Below are positions 53,315-62,426 of a DNA stretch of 64,000 nucleotides, one piece after another. The number at the start of each line of letters is the position of its first letter. Positions within the stretch are counted from its first letter, which is position 1. The notes under the pieces were generated by a model that searched no databases, was not told the DNA's origin, and saw nothing but the letters and a program-made list of their open reading frames with translations. Origin of the DNA: a virus; the IMG/VR virus record IMGVR_UViG_3300023184_000029, positions 122,543 to 186,542 of that record; one strand, given 5' to 3'. A program made the translations under genes and the position numbers.

Positions 53315-54940
53315 TTAGGATATGGGCTCAAAGCATTTATCAACAATCAATCCGTCTTTACTCTTCGCTCTATTTCCTGTAAAAATGAGAATATTTCCTT
53401 CAAATATATGGGTTTTATATTTAGTCCATTGCTCTGGGAAAAATATTACTGAATCTAGTATGCCTGTTTGATCTTCTATACTAACAAAAGCCATTTCTTG
53501 ACCAGGATTTTTACCGGTCTTGGTTTTAATAATATTAATACCAGTTATTTCTCCGGCAATTATAATTTTGGAAGATATTGAGGATGTTTTAAATGTTTTA
53601 CAGTCTGTGTTCGACATACTAATATCGTATGAATCAAGTTTAGAACAAGAAATAGAAACTCCCAGAAGACTACTTTCACTATCAGATAGCCATTCTATTT
53701 TATCTGTTAAAGAAAATGGAGGATTTTTAAGAGCATTAATACTATTTTGAATGACTTCTTGTCTTTTTTTTAAGATTTTAAAATTACTCAACATATATTC
53801 TAATATAAGTATTAAAGACTTAGAGTCCTTATTAAGGGATAGTGAGCTAATAAAATACTCTAGCTCTTTTTTTGTTAAGATAGCACATATCTCATATTCA
53901 AATAATAATTCTATTCTATTCTTCTTGAAATAATCAAAACAACCAGTAGATATCATGGCTTTAGCCGCCACAGAATTAATATTTAATAGTATATTATATA
54001 CAATCTCATACCAGGATAGTTCTTCGATTTTTTTATCTGCTGATAGATTTAATATTTTCTGGTATACAGATTGACCCACCCCTTTAATATCTGTCAAACC
54101 AAAATAAATGTCTTTGTTTTTCAATATAAAAAATTGATTTAGATTTCTGAAATCTGGATTCTTAACCAAGATATTCATTTCATTTGCATTTCTAACTAGT
54201 TCTTTTATTTCTTGCTGTGGGTCTATCTTATCTTTTGCAAATTTAAGATATGATGCAAAAAACACTCTGGGGAAATGAGATTTGGCATAAGCCGATAGAT
54301 ATGCATTGATAGCATAACTTACAGCATGGGATTTATTAAAACTATATCTTTGACTTTTTTCTATCCAGCTGAAAATCTCTTCTGCTTGTTCTAGTGTTAC
54401 TATTTGTTTTTCTTTGGTTCCTTCCAAAAATCTTTTTTTAACTTTGGCCATTTCTTCTGGCTTTTTCTTACCTATTGCCTTTCTCAACATATCTGCTTCT
54501 TGTAGATTGAAGCCAGCAACTGTTTGAGCAATTTGCATAGATTGTTCCTGATATATCATTTCTCCATATGTAGATTTTAAAGATTCCTCCAAAATAGGAT
54601 GAAAATAATCTACGCTCTCTAATCCATTCTTTTTGTCTATAAAATGATTGGATACAGATTTTCCTTCTCTAATAGCCTCTAAAGATCCTGGTCTCATAAT
54701 ACTAATCAGAGCCGATAATTGCTCAATATTTTCTGGTTTCAGTTTTTTGGCCATAGTCTGTCCAAGTCTAGATTCTAGTTGGAAACAGCCCTTAGTATTG
54801 CCAGAGGAAATAAGATCCCAGGTCTTAGAACAGAATAGGTTAATCTCTTCTATTTTAGGAGAAAAATTTATTCTAGTACTATTATTTTCTTTCAAGACAG
54901 GAAATTTACAACCACAGTTAAATGTCAAGTAATCAGGCAT
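53315..54940 (-). CDS. dnaE: DNA polymerase III alpha subunit, C-terminal half (fingers to OB domain)
   Basis: 541 residues. After a 35-residue N-terminal piece with two close cysteines (FNCGCKF), the sequence continues the DnaE fingers: TWDLISSGNTKGCFQLES (residues 40-57), LSALISIMRPG, YGEMIYQEQSMQIAQ, LRKAIGKKK and YSFNKSHAVSYA. Then come the tandem helix-hairpin-helix region (YFGLTDIKGVG) and an OB domain near the end (GILDSVIFFPEQW). The catalytic aspartates are in the partner gene at 55793. It overlaps the exonuclease gene by 8 nt. No intein motif is present at its start. Confidence 0.92.
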   Translation of the reverse strand: MPDYLTFNCGCKFPVLKENNSTRINFSPKIEEINLFCSKTWDLISSGNTKGCFQLESRLGQTMAKKLKPENIEQLSALISIMRPGSLEAIREGKSVSNHFIDKKNGLESVDYFHPILEESLKSTYGEMIYQEQSMQIAQTVAGFNLQEADMLRKAIGKKKPEEMAKVKKRFLEGTKEKQIVTLEQAEEIFSWIEKSQRYSFNKSHAVSYAINAYLSAYAKSHFPRVFFASYLKFAKDKIDPQQEIKELVRNANEMNILVKNPDFRNLNQFFILKNKDIYFGLTDIKGVGQSVYQKILNLSADKKIEELSWYEIVYNILLNINSVAAKAMISTGCFDYFKKNRIELLFEYEICAILTKKELEYFISSLSLNKDSKSLILILEYMLSNFKILKKRQEVIQNSINALKNPPFSLTDKIEWLSDSESSLLGVSISCSKLDSYDISMSNTDCKTFKTSSISSKIIIAGEITGINIIKTKTGKNPGQEMAFVSIEDQTGILDSVIFFPEQWTKYKTHIFEGNILIFTGNRAKSKDGLIVDKCFEPIS

Positions 54941-55628
54941 TTAAAAAAGACCCTTTAAATTTAACTTTCTTAGATACATTGCGATGTAGTTTCAGGAATC
55001 TTATTAGAATTTCTGCTGTATCTTTAACATCTTTAAGAGCATCATGAGAACCTTCTTTGCTCAGACCTAAATATTCCCTTATATGATCTAATTGATAGTT
55101 TTTAATATCATTATTAGATTCAAACCAACAAAATACCATATTCATCACATCTAGAACATCTCTTGGATAAAAGAGACTAGACTTTCCTTCTTTATTCGTG
55201 TGATTATATCTGGTGCTCAATTTCTGAACAATAGGTAAATCAAATCTGTTAATATTATAGCCAGCAGCAATAGGAGCAGAAAAACACGACTTTTTAGATG
55301 TTCTGGTATGATACATTTCCAAATATTTAACGAACATATTCCATCCCTGTTCTTGTTTTTGATATTTTTTCCAAGAATCCAATATAGAAGCCTTAGAACA
55401 ATTTCTAACTTTTGCATGAAAATCTAGCACATCACTATCGTGATAGTCATAATTCTCGTCTTTCTCAAGGGCTTCTGGTTTAAGATTAATATTGAATTCG
55501 GAATCTTTGATAATTTCTAATTTAATAGGATCTACAATCAAAGAGGCTATCTGAACAGGACTACAAATATCTGGATTAGCACCATCAGTTTCTAGATCGA
55601 ACACACAAATTTTTTGGAAATTAGGCAT
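54933..55628 (-). CDS. DnaQ-type 3'-5' exonuclease (proofreading)
   Basis: 231 residues. DEDDh exonuclease: Exo I is FDLETDG (D11, E13), Exo II lies in GYNINRFDLPIVQKL, and Exo III is HDALKDVKDTAEIL. It resembles the proofreading subunit of polymerase III. Encoded exactly between the two polymerase halves, overlapping the C-terminal half by 8 nt and the small gene upstream by 8 nt, so it is probably made in equal amounts and acts with the split polymerase. Confidence 0.9.
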   Translation of the reverse strand: MPNFQKICVFDLETDGANPDICSPVQIASLIVDPIKLEIIKDSEFNINLKPEALEKDENYDYHDSDVLDFHAKVRNCSKASILDSWKKYQKQEQGWNMFVKYLEMYHTRTSKKSCFSAPIAAGYNINRFDLPIVQKLSTRYNHTNKEGKSSLFYPRDVLDVMNMVFCWFESNNDIKNYQLDHIREYLGLSKEGSHDALKDVKDTAEILIRFLKLHRNVSKKVKFKGSFLNA

Positions 55629-55800
55629 TAACTGTCACCGTTGTTGAGTCTTGGAAAAATTTTCTATTATTAGGATCTCCCTTTATATGAGCATTGATAG
55701 ACTGACAGCAACTAATTCTAACTGTGTCTGTCTTAGTATACTCTATACCATCTGCAAAAAAATTAGCACCTACTGCAACCTCACTAAAGTTTTTATTCAT
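55621..55800 (-). CDS. 59-residue conserved-type phage microprotein
   Basis: Starts MNKNFSEVAVGANFFADGIE, contains YTKTDTVRISCCQSINA and ends FFQDSTTVTVNA. It has a good GGAG Shine-Dalgarno 8 nt from the ATG and overlaps both neighbours by 8 nt, which is the local pattern for real genes. The form (F-x-x-V-x-V-G-x-x-F, then Y-x-K, then V-x-V) matches a family of tiny beta-rich proteins widespread in large phages, usually of unknown function. Its position inside the polymerase cluster is notable. Confidence 0.7.
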   Translation of the reverse strand: MNKNFSEVAVGANFFADGIEYTKTDTVRISCCQSINAHIKGDPNNRKFFQDSTTVTVNA

Positions 55801-57673
55801 TGTAATTCTCCGTTCTTAATGTTTCTGATATACTCATTACCTTGTCGAGCATTGCTACTCCTAGGATATCAAATTTAATTACCCCTAAAGCTTCTAAGTC
55901 TTGCATTTCGAGTCCTGCTATTTTTTGGTGATTTCTAGCATCATATACCATAGGACAAACTTTTGATAAGTCTTCTAAGCTTATAACCACACCAGCAGCA
56001 TGTTTAGACTGATTAGATTTGGTTCCTTCTAAACGTATAGCCTGCTCGAATCTTTTAGCGAGAGGCCCAGACAAAGAGCCATCTTCATTAAGATAGCACC
56101 ACTCTTTGAGTTTGTCAACACTATTTTCTAACGCCCATCGTATAATACTGGCTTCTCCGGTATCTTCTTTCATTTCCTGTAGTTCATCGGCTATTTTAGC
56201 TTCATCAGGAATATTTTTGGTAATTCTATTCATTTCTTCAAAACTTATATTATCATATACCCTTAAAACTTCTTTTAAAGCTCCCCTACCCTTCATAGTA
56301 TTATATGTTATCATTTGAGAAACATTATTTAAGCCGTATTTATTTTTTATATACTCTATAATTTGTTCTCTTTTATTAATAGGTACGTCCACATCAATAT
56401 CTGGCATGGAAATTCGGTCTTTTGTATTTCTACCAGAATTGTAGAATCTTTCGAAAATTAAATTGTACTTGATAGGGTCTATGGATGTTATACCAATTAA
56501 AAAAGAGACCAGAGAACCAGCAGCAGAGCCTCTGCCTGGACCGGGTAGCCAACCCTCCTCCCTGACTTTGTTGACAATATCTTGTACAATTAGAAAATAA
56601 CTGGATAATCCAGCTCCTTGTAGAACCTCTAGTTCGTATTTTACCCTATCTACATATACTGGCTGATCTTCAATACTTATATTGTTTATAATTTTTTGTT
56701 TCCATCCTACGCGACATAGTTCTCTAAGATACTCATCAGGAGACAGATTATTTGGACAATCGAATACTGGTAGTGTTGGTTTATTAAGAATACTATATTC
56801 CTCACACATACTATCTATAAGTAGAGTATTTTCTATTTCCTCTTGAGTATGTAATTCGGCCATTCTATCCGGGCTAATTATATAGTAATTGTCTGATTTA
56901 AAAAAACACTCCATAGCAATACTTTCATTATTAAGTATTTTTTTGTTGATATTTACGAGTGTAGTTTTAAGGTTGTTACACAATAAGATTCTTTGATCAA
57001 CAGCATCCTCCTGTTTTGCATAATGGGCGTCTGGGGTGCATATAATTTTGGTATTTGTTTTTTTACCAAGATTTCTTATGATGTCTGTTATTTCAATTTG
57101 CTTATGATTATATTCCATATCCATAAGTTGTGCTTCTAAGAAAAAATTGTCATCGCCAAAAATTTCTTTCATTTCTGCGATAAAGTCTATAGACTTATTT
57201 AAATAGTCATTTGGATTCTCTTCTATAAGATCAGATAAACAAGACCCTAAGTGTCCACAAAAACCAATTATGTTTTTATTATTGCTTATCAGATTTTTTA
57301 ATTTCTTAAAGTCTAGTCTTGGCTTATGGTAAAAATTTTCTGAATTATTAGATTCTGAAACTATATTGATTAGATTTTTCCAACCATCAAGATTTTTGGC
57401 TAATACTATAAAATGACTAAGGTTGCTATTTTCTTTTGTTTTGATATGACTATCCTGATTGCATATATATAGCTCACAACCTATTATCGGTTTAATATTA
57501 TTCTTGACCATTTCCTGATAAAATTGAACAGATCCCGATATGGTTCCGTGGTCAGTAATAGCGCAGCTTCTTACGCCTATCTCTTGACACCTAGCAGCTA
57601 TTTGAGAAGGCTTAGACAACCCATCCAATAGAGAGAAATGAGAATGACAATGTAATACAGAATAATTCTTCAT
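55793..57673 (-). CDS. dnaE: DNA polymerase III alpha subunit, N-terminal half (PHP, palm, thumb)
   Basis: 626 residues, ATGA-coupled to the upstream nuclease gene. The PHP domain begins LHCHSHFSLLDG, followed by AITDHGTISGSVQFYQ and IKPIIGCELYI. The palm has GPGRGSAAGSLVSFLIGIT and MPDIDVDVP, giving catalytic D425 and D427. The third catalytic aspartate, D602, is in VIKFDILGV near the C-terminus. The protein stops about 25 residues later, exactly where the fingers domain begins in normal DnaE (about 1100 residues or more). The missing part is encoded at 53315. Confidence 0.93.
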   Translation of the reverse strand: MKNYSVLHCHSHFSLLDGLSKPSQIAARCQEIGVRSCAITDHGTISGSVQFYQEMVKNNIKPIIGCELYICNQDSHIKTKENSNLSHFIVLAKNLDGWKNLINIVSESNNSENFYHKPRLDFKKLKNLISNNKNIIGFCGHLGSCLSDLIEENPNDYLNKSIDFIAEMKEIFGDDNFFLEAQLMDMEYNHKQIEITDIIRNLGKKTNTKIICTPDAHYAKQEDAVDQRILLCNNLKTTLVNINKKILNNESIAMECFFKSDNYYIISPDRMAELHTQEEIENTLLIDSMCEEYSILNKPTLPVFDCPNNLSPDEYLRELCRVGWKQKIINNISIEDQPVYVDRVKYELEVLQGAGLSSYFLIVQDIVNKVREEGWLPGPGRGSAAGSLVSFLIGITSIDPIKYNLIFERFYNSGRNTKDRISMPDIDVDVPINKREQIIEYIKNKYGLNNVSQMITYNTMKGRGALKEVLRVYDNISFEEMNRITKNIPDEAKIADELQEMKEDTGEASIIRWALENSVDKLKEWCYLNEDGSLSGPLAKRFEQAIRLEGTKSNQSKHAAGVVISLEDLSKVCPMVYDARNHQKIAGLEMQDLEALGVIKFDILGVAMLDKVMSISETLRTENYNE

Positions 57674-58755
57674 TCTACGCTTCCTGGGGCCTTATATTTA
57701 CCAATAACATGGGAATGATGTTTGTATGTTCTTGTTACTTCATCTATACCATTAAGTTCAATGTCGTGTTTTATTTGTTCACATTTTGTCATTGTGGATC
57801 CCAAAGAACAGTTTTGATTTTCACGATATTCAATTTTAGGTTGTATACTAGTATTGTCGAACGTTGTTTTGCCGAAGTGACATAGTTTACTACACATCCA
57901 GCTTTTTGTCAATCTTGGTTTTCTGGTATTTTTCACTATTTCAAATTTTTGTCTTAACATATCTTCTGTTTTGGGAAGATCAGACTTATCAAAACAAATA
58001 CTAAAAGGTCCACCGTCATTAATAAAATATATAGTAAAAATAACATGATCTATTTCTGGGTATAGATTACTTACAGCATAATGATAAATACGAAGTTGGG
58101 GATCTTTTTCAAGTTTTTCTTGGGTCTTTTCTTCTCCAGTCGCCCAGTCTAAACGCTTTCCTGTTTTATAATCTACTATCTCTAATGTATTATCGTCTAT
58201 TTTAGTAATTAGGTCTATAGTTCCTTTGATGGCTAAATAACCCTCTAGCTTAGTGTTATCTTCCATATCATAAGAATATGCTGCCCAAGGTTTTTTTATA
58301 GTAATATCAAAATGTTGCTCTGGTTGCAATATCTCACAATTTCTGGGATCAAACATACCATTATTGAATGTTAATGCTTTATAAACCCAGGTATGACAAT
58401 CTTTGTAGTCTTTAGTAGACCATTTATGATGACTATTGGCTGTTGAATAGTGCTTATATACTTTTTCAATAATACTATCTAGACTATATGTATGAGTATT
58501 TAATTTTCCTAAGATATCGTCTTCTATAAATTGTTGATTATCCTGTAAGCCTTGTTTCAGTACTGCTAAAATTTCTAAAACTTTATGGCAAATAGTTCCT
58601 TTGTCAGCTTTTTGTCCGCTTGGACCTCGCCATCCAAGAACATATTCTGCAAAAAATTGTTGCTCACACATGCTATGGGTATTATAGCTAGAACTTCTAA
58701 AATATGTAATTATAATATGATCACCTCTTTTAAAATATTTTGTATATCTATGCAC
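57670..58755 (-). CDS. RecB/Cas4-type PD-(D/E)XK nuclease
   Basis: 361 residues. MCEQQFFAEYVLGW near the N-terminus, KADKGTICHKVLEIL (motif I His), GTIDLITKIDDNTLEIVDYKTGKR (the D ... E-x-D-Y-K-T-G core of RecB/Cas4 nucleases) and QLRIYHYAV (motif QxxxY). C-terminal cysteines (MCSKLCHFG and further Cys) with the early Cys may form an iron-sulfur cluster as in AddB/Cas4. The ATG at 58755 lies 46 nt inside the upstream kinase gene. A later non-ATG start nearer the conserved ITYFRSSSYNT is possible. Likely a recombination or end-processing exonuclease. Confidence 0.8.
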   Translation of the reverse strand: MHRYTKYFKRGDHIIITYFRSSSYNTHSMCEQQFFAEYVLGWRGPSGQKADKGTICHKVLEILAVLKQGLQDNQQFIEDDILGKLNTHTYSLDSIIEKVYKHYSTANSHHKWSTKDYKDCHTWVYKALTFNNGMFDPRNCEILQPEQHFDITIKKPWAAYSYDMEDNTKLEGYLAIKGTIDLITKIDDNTLEIVDYKTGKRLDWATGEEKTQEKLEKDPQLRIYHYAVSNLYPEIDHVIFTIYFINDGGPFSICFDKSDLPKTEDMLRQKFEIVKNTRKPRLTKSWMCSKLCHFGKTTFDNTSIQPKIEYRENQNCSLGSTMTKCEQIKHDIELNGIDEVTRTYKHHSHVIGKYKAPGSVE

Positions 58756-59438
58756 TGATCATATATACTCATTTCTTCATTATGTATTATATAATCAAAA
58801 TTTGACCAATCATAATTATCTTGGTCTAATATTTTTTCACTTATATGGTTAGAATTATATAGATCTCTTGTAAGTCTAATAATTTTACCCCCTTTGTTTT
58901 TTATAGAGTCTACTTCATTAGGAAATCTACAGTCTGTGATGATAGCTATTTTGGGTTTATCTTCTTGAATCTGATTTAGAGTAGCATCTACCCAAACATT
59001 GGGTTTCATTTTTCTAAAAAGATCCGTACCTACATATTGCATTACATCACGAGCATTCATTGGTTTTAATACAAACGGATCCAAAACATCTGTCATAGTA
59101 TTTTTGTCTTCATCAGAACCATAACATTGCTCATAAGTTAAACCTAGTAATTTTATACAAATCTCTTTCTTTAGAATATCTGCAAAACTATATAGTTTAA
59201 TTAAAGGATTCAGTTTATCTAGTACTTTCTGTATGATATAATCATTCTTATGCAGGCTTTGGGTGTCAAAGATACCTTCATAATTTTTATCCCCCAAAAG
59301 ATCAGATACTACTATTCTTCCTTGATCATCTATATCAATAGATTGCGATATATCTGTATTAGCCATAACAAGAGATAAAATAAAATTACCAGATGTGGTT
59401 TTACCTGATTGTTTTTTCCCCGAGATACCTATAATCAT
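58710..59438 (-). CDS. deoxynucleoside monophosphate kinase-like protein
   Basis: 242 residues. Walker A GISGKKQSGKTT at residues 4-15, followed by KLYSFADILKKEI, MNARDVMQYVGTDLFRK, NVWVDATL, IAIITDCRFPNEVDSIKNKGG and IIRLTRD. This order matches phage T4 gene 1-type dNMP kinases and related P-loop kinases. It should supply deoxynucleoside diphosphates for replication. It overlaps the primase stop by 4 nt, within the replication operon. Confidence 0.82.
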   Translation of the reverse strand: MIIGISGKKQSGKTTSGNFILSLVMANTDISQSIDIDDQGRIVVSDLLGDKNYEGIFDTQSLHKNDYIIQKVLDKLNPLIKLYSFADILKKEICIKLLGLTYEQCYGSDEDKNTMTDVLDPFVLKPMNARDVMQYVGTDLFRKMKPNVWVDATLNQIQEDKPKIAIITDCRFPNEVDSIKNKGGKIIRLTRDLYNSNHISEKILDQDNYDWSNFDYIIHNEEMSIYDQCIDIQNILKEVIIL

Positions 59439-60604
59439 TTGTGGGCCTTTTCTATAAGTTTCACAATATCTTGTTGAATTTGGTCTACTGTCATAGAACC
59501 TATATCCGGATATTCTATTTGAATTTCTTTGATGTTGTAGGTTTTTTCACATTTTTTTATAATCTGTTTGGAAGCTTTGCGGCCAGCGTCGTCATTATCC
59601 ATAATTGTAATTATAGTCATAGCTCCTGATATGTCTAACAGCATTTTTTGTCTATCTCCCAATGAAGACCCAAACATAGCTAATGAATTATGTATTCCGG
59701 CTTCTTCTAGTCTCCATACATTACCCGGACTTTCTACTAGAACAACGGTTTTGGTTTTTTCTATATGTTTTTTAGCATACCAAAAATTGTATAAATATTC
59801 TTGGGTTTTAAATCCTGTGCTGTGTCTCCATTTAGAAAATAACCAAGCCTTATCTTTGTCTGGACAACCGGCTTGGTCATCATGATAGTATCCACACTGA
59901 TTACACTTTTCATATATGCTACGACCGGTACATCCTACCATGTATTTATACTCGTTATCATAAACAGGCACCACCGCCCTGTCGCTCATTTCTTTACCAG
60001 ACTTACTACATTCTCCAACATCATATTTTAATAAAATCTCTTTACTATAACCTCTATCTAAAAAATATTTAGATGGTATATTAAGATTGTTTTTAATAAT
60101 ATTCTTATCAATTATAGCTATATTGTCTTGGTTGTTTGTGTTAATATATTTAACAGTATTAACAAAAGATATTTTTTCTCTAGTTTTTTGAGATATTTTT
60201 ATACTAGATGGTTCTTGATTTAGAAATTCTTTAATAAATTCTAAGGCTTGAGAAAATGAGCAAGTAGGATCTCCTGCTTTAGACCAATTATGTTGATTAT
60301 GTGATAAGCAGCCTCTTATAAAACCTATAATAGAAGACTTAAAAGTTTCTTCGCACTGATGTGTTCTGCATTTCCAGTTACCTCTATACGAATCTCCTTG
60401 ATGATATAGGTTGAGTGCGGATTCATTGTCTCCTCCGTGTATAGGACAGCTCATAGTTACCATTTTATCAAAATTTCTATATTCAGAGATACCCAAAGTC
60501 TCTAATACTTCTTGTATATTATCACACAGCTTATCTGATATGATCTTAAGCTGTAGCTGATCATACGAAGGGGATTTCTTTTTCATCTGTAGAGCTGTTT
60601 TCAT
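59435..60604 (-). CDS. dnaG: DnaG-type primase
   Basis: 389 residues. An N-terminal zinc-binding domain (SCPIHGGDNES ... WKCRTHQCEETF), then a RNA-polymerase-like core with YFLDRGYSKEILLKYDVG and DRAVVPVYD, a second Cys cluster (CNQCGYYHDDQAGC), and a TOPRIM domain: VVLVESPGNVW at about 288 and ITIMDNDDAGRKASKQI at about 332. No helicase-binding C-terminal domain of usual length. The ATG at 60604 overlaps the helicase gene by 44 nt; the ATG at 60586 is an alternative. Makes primers for the phage fork with the DnaB-like helicase upstream. Confidence 0.9.
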   Translation of the reverse strand: MKTALQMKKKSPSYDQLQLKIISDKLCDNIQEVLETLGISEYRNFDKMVTMSCPIHGGDNESALNLYHQGDSYRGNWKCRTHQCEETFKSSIIGFIRGCLSHNQHNWSKAGDPTCSFSQALEFIKEFLNQEPSSIKISQKTREKISFVNTVKYINTNNQDNIAIIDKNIIKNNLNIPSKYFLDRGYSKEILLKYDVGECSKSGKEMSDRAVVPVYDNEYKYMVGCTGRSIYEKCNQCGYYHDDQAGCPDKDKAWLFSKWRHSTGFKTQEYLYNFWYAKKHIEKTKTVVLVESPGNVWRLEEAGIHNSLAMFGSSLGDRQKMLLDISGAMTIITIMDNDDAGRKASKQIIKKCEKTYNIKEIQIEYPDIGSMTVDQIQQDIVKLIEKAHK

Positions 60605-62033
60605 TTATTATAAATCCATTCTTATTATTATCAAAATTATTCATGGTTTCCAACTTTGTTCTACCCTCAGTAATTTTTGCACACCAACCTTTCATAGAAC
60701 AGTTAATATAATCATTATCGTCTAATCCTCCTCCGTGTCTACTAATCAGAGGAATAAGTTTTCTATTGCCAGATTTTCCTCCATCCTCAGCTATTTCTTC
60801 ATCAGATTTTCTTTTGAATATAGAAAAATTACTACATAGCCATATGATTCTATCTGAACCACTAGCTGAATCTGTGCTTTCTTTTGTTATGCCGTCTCTA
60901 TTGAGCTGAATAAACGCCATAATAGGAACTTTATACTTAACAGCAAAATTATGCAAGGCTGTCATCATAAAGCCTAATACTTGATATTCTTTCATGTCCT
61001 GAGACATACCTGCGGAATCCATTAGCTTTAAATAGTCATAAAATATAACACAGTCTTTTGCTGTCCCATCATCGTTTAGTCCTACTTCTTTTACAAGCCA
61101 TCTACGCATAATGGATAACTGTTCATCAAATGGTTTGCCAGCTATTACTTTATGGTATAGAGGAGTGTTTTTTAGTTCTTGAGCCATTTCTTCTATTTTT
61201 TTTGTATGTATAGGAGACTCTGTAAATTTGCCAGTTTCTATAGACGATAGTTCTATTTCTGTGCTCATAGCTAAAAGTCTATGAATATGATCTTCTTTTG
61301 TCATTTCGGTATCCATATTCAATACTGGAATTTTTAGTTTATTCGCTATATAAAAACCCATATTATCCGATAATAATGTTTTACCTACTTTGGGTCTTGC
61401 TCCTATTACATTAACTGTTCCTTTTCTCAGACCTCCTCCGATTGCTTGATCATATACAGGAAAACCCGTAGATATCCCAACCTGATCAATTTTATTTTTG
61501 GATAAAAAATCTACATATTCTTCTATATTATTTCCTATAGCAGATGGAGCATTATCATTATCGTTGTTTAATGATGATGCAAAACCGAATACGGCATCTT
61601 CTGCAACTCCCAGAATAGAAGATATAGATTCTGATCCATTAACATCTAACAGTTTTTCCTGAGTTTTTTCTAGTTCTTTGTATAAGGATCTTGCTATTTC
61701 TAGTTTTTTGATTTTAACTGCAAATTTTCTTATATTTTCAATATTTACAGGAAAATCTTTTACCGCCTTTAGATGTTGTGCCTCTTCCTTTTTGTTTAGA
61801 ACTTGATCCAAACTAAGTTCCTGTGCAGCAGAATATATTGAGGCTATATCTATAGCATTTTTGGGTTGATTCTTTTCACATATATGTTTTAAACACTTAT
61901 ATATGATTTGATTACTGTCTATAGTAAAAACAGAGTCTTGGATAAGATCACTAATATCCAGAAAAGCTTGGTCCCCGTATTGTATAATACCACTAAGAAC
62001 GGCTCTTTCTGCCGAAGGATCACATAAAATCAT
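60561..62033 (-). CDS. dnaB: DnaB-type replicative helicase
   Basis: 490 residues. An N-terminal helical domain (DPSAERAVLSGIIQYG) as in DnaB, then the RecA-like motor with Walker A GARPKVGKT near residue 211, MDTEMTKEDHIHRLLAMST, CVIFYDYLKLMD (Walker B) and PIMAFIQLNRDG. Length is near the family norm (about 450-500). Three nt separate it from the zinc-ribbon gene upstream. Unwinds DNA for the split polymerase. Confidence 0.93.
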   Translation of the reverse strand: MILCDPSAERAVLSGIIQYGDQAFLDISDLIQDSVFTIDSNQIIYKCLKHICEKNQPKNAIDIASIYSAAQELSLDQVLNKKEEAQHLKAVKDFPVNIENIRKFAVKIKKLEIARSLYKELEKTQEKLLDVNGSESISSILGVAEDAVFGFASSLNNDNDNAPSAIGNNIEEYVDFLSKNKIDQVGISTGFPVYDQAIGGGLRKGTVNVIGARPKVGKTLLSDNMGFYIANKLKIPVLNMDTEMTKEDHIHRLLAMSTEIELSSIETGKFTESPIHTKKIEEMAQELKNTPLYHKVIAGKPFDEQLSIMRRWLVKEVGLNDDGTAKDCVIFYDYLKLMDSAGMSQDMKEYQVLGFMMTALHNFAVKYKVPIMAFIQLNRDGITKESTDSASGSDRIIWLCSNFSIFKRKSDEEIAEDGGKSGNRKLIPLISRHGGGLDDNDYINCSMKGWCAKITEGRTKLETMNNFDNNKNGFIINENSSTDEKEIPFV

Positions 62034-62036
62034 TTT

Positions 62037-62426
62037 TCACCCTGGGGATGTAGAACAGTTATTACACTTATATCTTTTTGGGGACTCTCCCGCAAGGCCG
62101 GGACTTATAGTCTCTTTTCTTCCACACACACGACAAACAACCTCAATAGTAGAGAACTGACGGGTTCTACTAACAGGAGGATGCTTATTAAGCATTTTAT
62201 CTATTCTAGAATCTTCTTTAAACATATCTTTTTCTGGCATGTTTAAAAACTTATTTTTTTCTGAATTTTGCTTATGAAATTGTCTGGAGCTTTTTGTTCT
62301 TATGGGACTTACAAATTCTTCAGGTTCTTCTGTTTCTTCAGAATTATTTTTTGGTAAAAGTGTTTGTAGCAAGCTTATTAATTGTTTGATCTGTTCTGGA
62401 TTATTTGATAGCTCATTGAGATCCAT
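62037..62426 (-). CDS. zinc-ribbon protein of the replication block
   Basis: 129 residues. A helical N-terminus (NPEQIKQLISLLQTLLP), a long charged disordered middle, and a C-terminal four-Cys ribbon (VVCRVCGRKE ... YKCNNCST). It overlaps the upstream gene by 14 nt and precedes the helicase by 3 nt. It could act as a helicase or ssDNA accessory, but nothing in the sequence settles this. Confidence 0.65.
   Translation of the reverse strand: MDLNELSNNPEQIKQLISLLQTLLPKNNSEETEEPEEFVSPIRTKSSRQFHKQNSEKNKFLNMPEKDMFKEDSRIDKMLNKHPPVSRTRQFSTIEVVCRVCGRKETISPGLAGESPKRYKCNNCSTSPG

Noticed and set aside
53315-57673. Split intein joining the two polymerase halves
   Set aside because: The N-terminal half ends in ordinary sequence (ISETLRTENYNE) and the C-terminal half starts with a 35-residue leader. 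No intein N- or C-blocks, terminal His-Asn or Cys/Ser junction are visible.
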